Assembly: GCA_945866155.1 (NCBI GenBank)
Contig: CAMBGL010000069.1
Location: 1 to 6,469, forward strand
Length of the DNA: 6,469 nucleotides
Direction: 5' to 3'
DNA from: Bifidobacterium breve
GTDB lineage: Bacteria > Actinomycetota > Actinomycetes > Nanopelagicales > Nanopelagicaceae
Part shown: positions 1 to 6,401 of the stretch, one piece after another
Position numbering within the stretch: position 1 is the first letter of the stretch
How the letters are laid out: each line of letters opens with the position of its first letter
Program-made: the position numbers and the translations under genes
The notes under the pieces: model-generated
Seen by the model: only the letters and a program-made list of their open reading frames with translations
The model's database searches: none
Told to the model about the DNA's origin: nothing

Positions 1-573
1 GTTATCAATGACCGTTGGGGAGTACCTCACTCTGATTACAAGACAAGTGAGTACCAACATTCACTCGATAACGAGAGTGGCGCAGCATGGGAAAACTGTC
101 GAGGCATCGGACTCTCATTTGGTTACAACCAAATTGAAGATGAGAAGCACTACATGAGCATCAATGCTGCTCAACATCACCTCATCGATATTGTCTCTCG
201 CGGAGGAAATCTTCTTCTCAACGTTGGCCCAACAGCTGATGGTGAAATTCCTGCCTTCCAGCGCAAAGTACTTGAAGGAATTGGTGCATGGATTGCGGTC
301 AACAAGGCAGCAATTTATGCATCTCGCGTTGCAGACGATGTGAAGCCATCTGATTCTCCTTGGGTTCGCTGGACTGCTAATGGCAAGAAGCGTTACGCAA
401 TCATTGATGCAACAGGTTCAGTTGAATTCGATGCACCAGAGAGTGCAGTTGATATCAAGAGTGCAACAGTTCTTGGTGGCGGAGCAATTGCAGTAACACG
501 CAGCGGCTCAAAGATCTCAATGACAATCGCAGCGCCAAAGGTCGAAGGACCAACTGTCGTAGCTTTCAACTAG
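1..573 (+). CDS. alpha-L-fucosidase, GH29 (3' part; start lies upstream of window)
   Basis: Reading is open from base 1 to a TAG stop at 571-573, giving the last 190 residues of a GH29 retaining alpha-L-fucosidase, which removes terminal L-fucose from oligosaccharides. About 246 N-terminal residues are missing compared with the paralogue at 1996-3309, including the aspartate nucleophile. Seen: NDRWG (residues 3-7, whose Arg matches the fucose-binding Arg of characterised enzymes), DYKTSEY (12-18), AWEN with E31 aligned to the general acid/base Glu (codon 91-93), SFGYN (39-43) and the family signature SRGGNLLLNVGP starting near residue 66. A small beta-rich C-terminal domain follows. The internal ATG at 154 is not the true start, because conserved sequence continues upstream of it. 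One oddity is PHSD where the paralogue and the Thermotoga enzyme have PHWD. The next gene follows after 18 bases, so an operon is likely. The family assignment is firm; the exact linkage hydrolysed is unknown. Confidence 0.93.
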   Translation, partial: VINDRWGVPHSDYKTSEYQHSLDNESGAAWENCRGIGLSFGYNQIEDEKHYMSINAAQHHLIDIVSRGGNLLLNVGPTADGEIPAFQRKVLEGIGAWIAVNKAAIYASRVADDVKPSDSPWVRWTANGKKRYAIIDATGSVEFDAPESAVDIKSATVLGGGAIAVTRSGSKISMTIAAPKVEGPTVVAFN

Positions 574-591
574 TCATACACGATTGATGTT

Positions 592-1971
592 GTGATGGCC
601 ACTGAAACTAATGTTTTCGATAAGGAAGCGTTAGCACCGAGGTTAAATGAATTTCATCCTCTTATCAGTGGTCATCAACAACGTTGTTCAGAGTGGTTTA
701 CAGGTGCCGGGTTAGGGCTCTTTATTTGCCTTGATCATGCTAGCCAACAGGGAATTGAAATGTCATGGCCCATGCTCGGCGACGTCAATTTTGCATTACC
801 GCTCGGAGGCTTAGTAACAGTTGATCAATATCGCTCCACGGAAAGTACTTTTAATCCAACGCAGTGGAATCCAAAAGATTTCTTACAAAAAGCAAAAGAT
901 GCAGGGTGTAAGTACGCTGTTTTTACTGCGAAACATCACAGTGGTTGGGCCATTTGGCCATCAAAATTTGGTGGTAAAAATATTTCAACCTCAATTTTCC
1001 AATCAACAGGTCGAGATATTTTGCGCGAATATGTTGATGCAGCACGTGAGGTTGGAATAAAGGTAGGAATCTATTATTCGTTAGCAGACTGGGGCCATGA
1101 GGGTTATCTAGAATGGAAAGATGAATATCGCCCTTATATTTTTGGAACTAGTCCACCGATTGGAAATCAAGACCAATGGGAGACCTTTCGACAGTACACA
1201 AAAGATCAATTGACTGAATTATTGACTGAGTATGGCCCTGTAGATCTTTTATGGTTTGACGGAGCATGGGAACGCAGTGATGAGACTTGGAACTCTAAAG
1301 ATTTCGGAGACCATATTCGTTCAATCTCACCAAAGACACTCATCAATGACAGGCTTTTTACTCAAGGGGATTATCGAACTCCCGAGCAGTGGATCCCAGC
1401 AAAACCACTGAATGAACCATGGGAATGTTGCATGACCATCAATTACTCATGGGCATATGTTCCAAGCGATAAGACGTATAAATCAACATATGAAATCTTG
1501 CGCACTCTTATTGAAGTTGTCTCACGCGGCGGAAATCTACTTCTCAATGTAGGACCAAAACCAGATGGCACTTTGGCATCTGAAGAAGCTAAAACTTTAG
1601 AAGACTTAGCATTCTGGATGAAGGTAAATAAAGAGAGTATTGAAAACGTCACCCCAGGTCTAGAAGATTGGCAATATTACGGACCTTCGACACAGCGCGC
1701 AGAGATTATTTATTTGCACAATTTTGCACTTCCGCAAGAAAGCGTTGTAGTTCGTGGCGTAAAGGTTGCTCGTCTCAAGTCGGCAAAAGTATTAGGAAGT
1801 AGTGAAGAACTTTCGTTCACCCGCAGGACCGCAATCCATGATGCGCAGGTGCCTGATCCTGATGGAGAGATAATTATTAATGTTCGAGGCAATAAAGTCA
1901 GCGGTCTAATGCCAGTTATTGTTCTAGATTTTGGTGGTAATCCATCAGCAGTACAGCTTCGCAACTGGTAA
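592..1971 (+). CDS. divergent GH29 alpha-L-fucosidase (DHASQQG subtype)
   Basis: A complete protein of 458-459 residues, starting at GTG 592 or, equally likely, ATG 595. It has no signal peptide or membrane segment, so it is probably cytoplasmic. Predicted role: hydrolysis of alpha-L-fucosides by the retaining GH29 mechanism. Counting from GTG 592: DHASQQG (48-54), KHHSGW (114-119, sugar-contacting His pair), LLWFDGAW with D223 as nucleophile (codon 1258-1260), INDR with R254, EPWEC with E278 as acid/base (codon 1423-1425; aligns with WEMC of human FUCA1), and SRGGNLLLNVGP (311-322). A short beta-sandwich tail ends the protein. The motif FIHWG of typical GH29 enzymes reads FICLD here (C46, L47), which removes a His that contacts fucose. 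No Shine-Dalgarno sequence is visible, and the upstream gene ends 18 bases earlier, so coupled translation is likely. Codon use differs from the flanking paralogues (three AGG Arg codons, about twelve TTA Leu codons). Family membership is firm; substrate and full activity are uncertain. Confidence 0.92.
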   Translation: MMATETNVFDKEALAPRLNEFHPLISGHQQRCSEWFTGAGLGLFICLDHASQQGIEMSWPMLGDVNFALPLGGLVTVDQYRSTESTFNPTQWNPKDFLQKAKDAGCKYAVFTAKHHSGWAIWPSKFGGKNISTSIFQSTGRDILREYVDAAREVGIKVGIYYSLADWGHEGYLEWKDEYRPYIFGTSPPIGNQDQWETFRQYTKDQLTELLTEYGPVDLLWFDGAWERSDETWNSKDFGDHIRSISPKTLINDRLFTQGDYRTPEQWIPAKPLNEPWECCMTINYSWAYVPSDKTYKSTYEILRTLIEVVSRGGNLLLNVGPKPDGTLASEEAKTLEDLAFWMKVNKESIENVTPGLEDWQYYGPSTQRAEIIYLHNFALPQESVVVRGVKVARLKSAKVLGSSEELSFTRRTAIHDAQVPDPDGEIIINVRGNKVSGLMPVIVLDFGGNPSAVQLRNW

Positions 1972-1983
1972 GACGACAACTAA

Positions 1984-1989
1984 AAGGAG
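1984..1989 (+). promoter_or_regulatory. Shine-Dalgarno site of the third fucosidase gene
   Basis: AAGGAG lies six bases before ATG 1996, a strong ribosome binding site. It fixes the start of the downstream gene and contrasts with the second fucosidase gene, which has none. It suggests the third gene is translated independently of its upstream neighbour, although the 24-base gap still fits a shared transcript. Confidence 0.85.
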
Positions 1990-1995
1990 AGAAAA

Positions 1996-3309
1996 ATGGC
2001 AGATGCAGTGAACTGGGATCGTTTCAAGCGCGATGTTCCACAGTGGTACACCGAGGCAAAGTTCGGCATTTTTATTCACTGGGGTGCTTATTCAGTTCCT
2101 GCATTTGGCGAACCAATTGGTGAATTAGGCACGATGGAAGCTAAAACGTGGTTTCCACACAATCCATATGCCGAGTGGTATTTCAACACTATTCGTATTG
2201 AGGGCTCACCTGCGCAAGAACATCATAAGAAAGTTCATGGCAACGCACCCTATGACGATTTCTTAGATCAATGGAAGGCAGAAAAATTCAATCCTGATCA
2301 ATGGGCAGAACTATTTGCATACTCAGGTGCGCAATATGTTCTACCAACAACGAAGCACCATGATGGAATCGCCCTCTGGCAAGCACCGGGAACGGGAACT
2401 CGAAATACAGTTGATCGTGGACCAAAGCGCGACCTCGTTGGAGATATTGCAACTGCAGTTCGTAAAAAGGGTATGCACTTTGGTGTCTACTATTCAGGTG
2501 GTTTGGATTGGAGTATTACAGATCTTCCACCACACAACGATGGATATGAGTTAGCACGACCATCAGATGCTGCATATTCAATGTATTGCTATGAGCACGT
2601 TGTCGACATCATTGATCGCTATAAGCCAGAAGTTATTTTCAACGATATCAACTGGCCAGATTTCTCAAAGCGCGAAGGTGAATATTCACTTCCCGCTCTC
2701 TTTGATCATTACTACTCACATGTTCCAACAGGTGTTGTAAATGATCGTTGGGGAATTCCACACTGGGATTACAAGACAAGTGAATACAAGATGAACCTGC
2801 ACGTTGAAGATGGGGGAGTCTGGGAGAACAACCGCGGAGTGGGATATTCATTTGGATATAACCAACTCGAAACTGATGAGCATTACCTCAACATCAGTGG
2901 CTTACTTCATCACCTTCTAGATATCGTCTCTCGCGGTGGAAACCTATTGCTCAATGTTGGCCCAACTGCTTCAGGTGAAATTCCAGAATTACAGCAGAAA
3001 GTTTTGCGCCAGATGGGTGATTGGATGAAGATCAATTCCAAAGCAATTTACGCTTCCAATGCTGTTCCAGAATTCAAAGCATCTGATGCACCATGGATTC
3101 GTTGGACAGGTGTTGGCAAAGAAGTATTTGCTCACATCGAATCAAGTGGGAAAACTACTTTGGAAGTTCCAGAGTCGTTAGTGGATGATTCAAGTGCGCA
3201 TTTCCTCAGTGGAGAAAAAGCAACTATTTCTCGCAGTGGAAATCAAATCACTGTTGATATCGATGCAAAGCACTCACCAATGGCAGTACTCGCTTTCAAA
3301 CGTCGCTAA
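1996..3309 (+). CDS. alpha-L-fucosidase, GH29 (complete)
   Basis: A 437-residue GH29 alpha-L-fucosidase close in layout to the Thermotoga maritima enzyme. The first residues are charged and there is no signal peptide, so a cytoplasmic location is inferred. Motifs in order: FGIFIHWG (23-30, sugar-contacting H28), NPYAEWY (56-62), TTKHHDG (118-124, H121/H122), IFNDINWP with nucleophile D217 (codon 2644-2646), NDRWG (249-253, R251), DYKTSEY (258-264), VWEN with acid/base E277, SFGYN (285-289), SRGGNLLLNVGPT (312-324), then a small beta-rich C-terminal domain. All catalytic residues are present. Phe215 stands where the Thermotoga enzyme has Trp before Asn-Asp. ATG 1996 is chosen for its Shine-Dalgarno sequence six bases upstream and because the N terminus matches family length. 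It is a paralogue of the partial gene at 1-573. Likely the last gene of a fucosidase operon, since the next gene is convergent after 16 bases. Confidence 0.95.
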   Translation: MADAVNWDRFKRDVPQWYTEAKFGIFIHWGAYSVPAFGEPIGELGTMEAKTWFPHNPYAEWYFNTIRIEGSPAQEHHKKVHGNAPYDDFLDQWKAEKFNPDQWAELFAYSGAQYVLPTTKHHDGIALWQAPGTGTRNTVDRGPKRDLVGDIATAVRKKGMHFGVYYSGGLDWSITDLPPHNDGYELARPSDAAYSMYCYEHVVDIIDRYKPEVIFNDINWPDFSKREGEYSLPALFDHYYSHVPTGVVNDRWGIPHWDYKTSEYKMNLHVEDGGVWENNRGVGYSFGYNQLETDEHYLNISGLLHHLLDIVSRGGNLLLNVGPTASGEIPELQQKVLRQMGDWMKINSKAIYASNAVPEFKASDAPWIRWTGVGKEVFAHIESSGKTTLEVPESLVDDSSAHFLSGEKATISRSGNQITVDIDAKHSPMAVLAFKRR

Positions 3310-3357
3310 AAATTACTCTCTAACCTCAAGCTCTAAATGGAGGCTGGTTTAGTAATT
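3308..3357 (-). terminator. candidate terminator at convergent junction
   Basis: AATTACT (3311-3317) and AGTAATT (3351-3357) are perfect inverted repeats. Between them CCTC (3324-3327) can pair with GAGG (3340-3343), giving a long imperfect hairpin. Read on the - strand, the stem runs into five T residues (complement of 3308-3312), as expected for an intrinsic terminator of the aldo/keto reductase gene. The structure includes that gene's stop codon and last codons. On the + strand no good T-run follows the stem. The stem is interrupted and A/T-rich, so this is a moderate guess. Confidence 0.4.
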
Positions 3358-4303
3358 CTTCGTGAAGTGGACCTAGATCAGTTGAGAGTGAGGCGTTGAG
3401 CCCCGCAAGTTCATCAGCGCTCAATGTGATGCTGACGCCCTTGAATGAATCCAGAATTGACTCTGGACGAGTTGCTCCAGGAATTGGAATTTCAACTGGT
3501 GAATTAGCAAGGTGCCACGCAATTGTTATTGCATATGCAGATACACCCTTTGCTTTAGCTAGTTCATCGAATGCGTTGTATTTGCCAGTGCCGACAGCGC
3601 CAGGGTTACCAATGCCACCCATAGGTGACCATGGCAAGAATGCGATTCCATTCTCTTTACAGATCTCTAGTACTTCTGCACCGTGACGGTAGCGAGGACT
3701 CCATTCATTCTGTACTGAAATGAGTCCACCTTGCGCTGGTGTTCCACCAATTTTGATTGCACGACGAAGTTGTTCTGCATTGACATTACTTACGCCAACG
3801 TTTTGAACAACACCGTGGGCTTTGAGCTTCATGACGTTTTCGAATTGAGTCTCATAGGCCATTGTGTGATTGAGGCGGTGGTGTTGCCACAATTGAATCT
3901 TCTCTACGCCTAATTTTCCAGCTGATGCTTCGACTGCGCGGTAGAGGTAATGCTCTTCAGCGTTTCGACCGCCAGTGCCAAACCAATCATTTCCTGGACC
4001 ACGTGTGATTCCACCTTTGGTTGCGATTACAACTTTGCTTTTTGCATCCGCTGAACCATTCCACGTTCTAAATGCTTCACCCACTAGATGCTCATTGTGA
4101 CCCATTGTGTTCCACGTTGGAGAGTAGATATCTGCACTATCAAGAAGCGTGATGCCGGCATCGAGTGCTGCGTGGATTACTGAAATTGCTTGATCGCGCT
4201 TATCTAAGATCCAAGCCTTCTCTGGTGGGAAACCAGACATTGGCATACAGCCAAGACCAATTGCGGATACTTGATATGGACCGAGTTTTCTAGTGTTTGT
4301 CAT
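3326..4303 (-). CDS. aldo/keto reductase family oxidoreductase
   Basis: A 325-residue soluble NAD(P)H-dependent oxidoreductase with the (beta/alpha)8 aldo/keto reductase fold, at typical family length. Seen: an N-terminal strand ending IGLGCMPMSG (15-24), LDSADIY with D55 and Y60, ATKGG with K96, and QLWQHHR with H142. These form the Asp-Tyr-Lys-His catalytic tetrad. GVSN (170-173) and IPGATRPES (274-282) are the usual C-terminal cofactor-binding signature. The usual DLYQLHR segment reads QLWQHHR, so substrate preference may be unusual. The start at ATG 4301-4303 (complement) is supported by GGAAAG about ten bases upstream and by the match of the N terminus to the family. Transcription is divergent from the helicase gene and convergent with the fucosidase run. 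The substrate cannot be read from the sequence. Relatives include general aldehyde/ketone reductases and aldose 1-dehydrogenases, so a link to fucose is possible but unproven. Confidence 0.93.
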   Translation of the reverse strand: MTNTRKLGPYQVSAIGLGCMPMSGFPPEKAWILDKRDQAISVIHAALDAGITLLDSADIYSPTWNTMGHNEHLVGEAFRTWNGSADAKSKVVIATKGGITRGPGNDWFGTGGRNAEEHYLYRAVEASAGKLGVEKIQLWQHHRLNHTMAYETQFENVMKLKAHGVVQNVGVSNVNAEQLRRAIKIGGTPAQGGLISVQNEWSPRYRHGAEVLEICKENGIAFLPWSPMGGIGNPGAVGTGKYNAFDELAKAKGVSAYAITIAWHLANSPVEIPIPGATRPESILDSFKGVSITLSADELAGLNASLSTDLGPLHEELLNQPPFRA

Positions 4304-4400
4304 GTGTATATCTTTCCATCTTTTGTGTTGAACGCATACTAAACGTGCTAAATAATTTCACTTGAAGGGCTTTGTCTCATCTATTGGATAAGGTGCACCA
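4304..4400. promoter_or_regulatory. divergent intergenic promoter region
   Basis: These 97 bases separate the divergent reductase and helicase genes and must carry promoters for both unless transcription enters from further away. On the - strand, TAGTAT (complement of 4336-4341) is a candidate -10 for the reductase gene, with a predicted leader of about 25 bases containing GGAAAG. On the + strand, TAAGGT (4389-4394) is a candidate -10 for the helicase gene. No convincing -35 boxes, operator palindrome or SOS box were found. Confidence 0.5.
4389..4394 (+). promoter_or_regulatory. candidate -10 box for a leaderless helicase transcript
   Basis: TAAGGT fits the actinobacterial -10 pattern TANNNT and ends seven bases before the A of ATG 4401. 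That is exactly where a -10 sits if transcription starts at the start codon itself, as is common for leaderless actinobacterial mRNAs. A caveat is that AAGGTG, overlapping the same bases, could instead serve as a weak Shine-Dalgarno sequence. A TTGAAG at 4362-4367 is about 21 bases upstream, too far for an ideal -35. Confidence 0.45.
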
Positions 4401-6401
4401 ATGAGTGAGTTATCGGCCCAAGTTCGCAAAGCACTCGATGCTGCAGTTACTGCAATTGGTGGCTCACCTCGTGATGGTCAGATTGAAATGGCAGAAGCGG
4501 TTGCAAATGCACTCACTGATCGCCACCACCTTATGGTGCAAGCAGGAACCGGCACTGGAAAATCACTTGCATACATAGTTCCAGCACTTGTTCATGGTCG
4601 AAAAGTATTAGTTGCTACAGCAACACTTGCTCTGCAAAGACAATTAGTAGAACGTGATTTACCAGCAGTAGTTCCAGCGCTAGAAAAGGTTCTTGGACGA
4701 GACATTACATATGCAATTTATAAAGGTGTTGGTAACTACATCTGCTTGCAGAAAATGAATAGCACCGAAGGCGATCCTGATGGTGAAGTGTTACTCGAAG
4801 TTTCATCCCTTGGAAAAGATGCACAACGCCTTCATGCCTGGGCAAAGACTCCAGGAATAACTGGTGATCGCGATGACGCCCCCGATGTTGATAGGCGCGT
4901 CTGGCTTGCGAATTCAACATCAGGGCGCGAATGCGTAGGCGCTGATAACTGTAATTACGGCAGCCAATGTTTTGCAGCCAATGCAAAAGCAAAAGCACAA
5001 AGCGCCGATGTTGTTGTAACAAATCACACGCTGCTAGCAATAGAAATTGTGGACTCACACCCCATATTGCCTGAGCGTGATGCAGTCATTTTGGACGAGG
5101 CGCATGAGTTTATGGACCGTACAACGCAAGCGGTAACGGAGGAACTCACCGCAGCCCGCGTTATTCGTGCCGCTGCAATGGCTCGCAAATATATGCCTGG
5201 CAAATTAGCTGATGCCTTCACAAAAGCTGCTGATAATTTTCATGACGCAATGGCTGATTATGGCGATCATGTCCGCTCTGATTTCTCCGCACAAGGTCGA
5301 TTAGAGGAAATTCCATCAGTATTGGAATCGCCTATTCGAAAAGTGCGTGAAGCAGCCCAAGCAATAACGCAATCACTTACCGCAGATGAAGAGGCAATAG
5401 GCACTGATGCAATGGCTGAGCGAGCACGCGTCAAGGGTGCAATCACTGAAGTTTCTACAACGGCTGCCAAAATTCTAAAACTCGGTAATGGCCAAGTTCT
5501 CTGGTATGAACCAACATTTTCAACACTTCACCTAGCGCCCCTCTCGGTCTCACATGTGCTGCGCTCCAATTTATTGACTCAAACACCAGTGATTGCAACA
5601 TCTGCAACGCTTACCGTGGGAAATAACTTTGATGCAATGGCTAAGAGTATTGGCTTTTTAGTGGGTAGCGATGCCGATGTTGCAGAGATAGCCGATGATG
5701 AAATCGATCCTGCAAATGTTCAGATGCTCGATGTCGGTTCGCCATTTGATTTTGCCAATCAGGGTGTTCTCTATATGCCAAAACATCTGCCAGAACCTGG
5801 CCGTGATGGACCTAGCGCAGAAGTCCTGACTGAACTTGGTGAACTCATTGATGCAGCAGGTGGTCGCACACTCGCACTCTTTAGTTCGTGGCGCGGTGTC
5901 GAGGCGGCAGATTTACATTTGCGCAAAGTGTTAGCTGATCTGCCAATAAAGATTATTACCCAAAAGCGTGGAGATTCAGTTGGCCCCCTTGTAGAACTCT
6001 TTGCAAAGGATGAAACATCTATTCTCATTGGAACGATGTCACTGTGGCAAGGCGTTGATGTTCCGGGAGATTCGTGCATTCTTGTAGCAATTGATCGCAT
6101 TCCATTTCCACGGCCAGATGAGCCTGTTATGTCTGCTCGTGCATCACAGGCTGATGAGGCAGGTGGAAGTGGATTTATGCAAGTCTCTTTGCCACGTGCT
6201 GCACTTCTTTTAGCACAAGGAACTGGTCGTTTGATTCGCTCCGTTGATGATCGCGGCGTTGTTGCAATTCTAGATTCGCGAATTGTGACTAAGCGCTATG
6301 GAAGTGTTTTACTCAACTCAATGCCGCCACTGTGGCGAACATCGGATGGGGCAGTAGTGCGAGAATCTTTACGTCGCTTAGCTCAAAAGAGTAAGGATTA
6401 A
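4401..6401 (+). CDS. dinG: DinG-type ATP-dependent DNA helicase (Fe-S, XPD/Rad3-like)
   Basis: A 666-residue superfamily 2 helicase of the DinG/XPD group, which unwinds DNA 5' to 3' using ATP and acts in repair and in clearing R-loops or forked structures. Domains: N-terminal Walker A AGTGTGKS (48-55) and motif Ia near TATLALQ (73-79). An Fe-S domain carries Cys115, Cys178, Cys184 and Cys190, matching the spacing of the four cluster ligands in E. coli DinG. The DEAH box is at 232-235, followed by a helical arch region (about 240-365). The second RecA domain has ATSATL (399-404), TMSLWQGVDVPG (545-556) and QGTGRLIR (606-613). All catalytic motifs look intact. There is no N-terminal exonuclease domain as in Bacillus DinG. 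The start at ATG 4401 fits family length and the -10 placement. The gene stands alone on its strand here, and its 3' end may overlap a convergent gene. No LexA-type box is seen upstream, so SOS control is not supported. Confidence 0.95.
   Translation: MSELSAQVRKALDAAVTAIGGSPRDGQIEMAEAVANALTDRHHLMVQAGTGTGKSLAYIVPALVHGRKVLVATATLALQRQLVERDLPAVVPALEKVLGRDITYAIYKGVGNYICLQKMNSTEGDPDGEVLLEVSSLGKDAQRLHAWAKTPGITGDRDDAPDVDRRVWLANSTSGRECVGADNCNYGSQCFAANAKAKAQSADVVVTNHTLLAIEIVDSHPILPERDAVILDEAHEFMDRTTQAVTEELTAARVIRAAAMARKYMPGKLADAFTKAADNFHDAMADYGDHVRSDFSAQGRLEEIPSVLESPIRKVREAAQAITQSLTADEEAIGTDAMAERARVKGAITEVSTTAAKILKLGNGQVLWYEPTFSTLHLAPLSVSHVLRSNLLTQTPVIATSATLTVGNNFDAMAKSIGFLVGSDADVAEIADDEIDPANVQMLDVGSPFDFANQGVLYMPKHLPEPGRDGPSAEVLTELGELIDAAGGRTLALFSSWRGVEAADLHLRKVLADLPIKIITQKRGDSVGPLVELFAKDETSILIGTMSLWQGVDVPGDSCILVAIDRIPFPRPDEPVMSARASQADEAGGSGFMQVSLPRAALLLAQGTGRLIRSVDDRGVVAILDSRIVTKRYGSVLLNSMPPLWRTSDGAVVRESLRRLAQKSKD

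Noticed and set aside
154..573. Treating the first gene as a short 139-residue protein starting at ATG 154
   Set aside because: Conserved GH29 sequence, including the acid/base Glu codon at 91-93, reads in frame from base 1, so this is the end of a longer gene.
592..1971. Middle fucosidase as a pseudogene because of its altered HW motif
   Set aside because: The frame is intact, length is normal, and the nucleophile, acid/base, Arg and His pair are all kept. The change is better seen as divergence.
3396..3686. A 96-codon + strand open frame inside the reductase gene
   Set aside because: It is antisense to a conserved aldo/keto reductase, has no ribosome binding site and no recognisable protein features.
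4330..4341. Possible SOS (LexA) box before the helicase gene, because GAAC occurs at 4330-4333
   Set aside because: The second half-site after a four-base spacer reads ACTA instead of GTTC, so only one half is present.
5771..6100. A 109-codon - strand open frame inside the helicase gene
   Set aside because: It lies opposite conserved helicase sequence, including motif GTMSLWQGVDVPG, and its translation is rich in Ser, Arg and Pro, as expected of a shadow frame.
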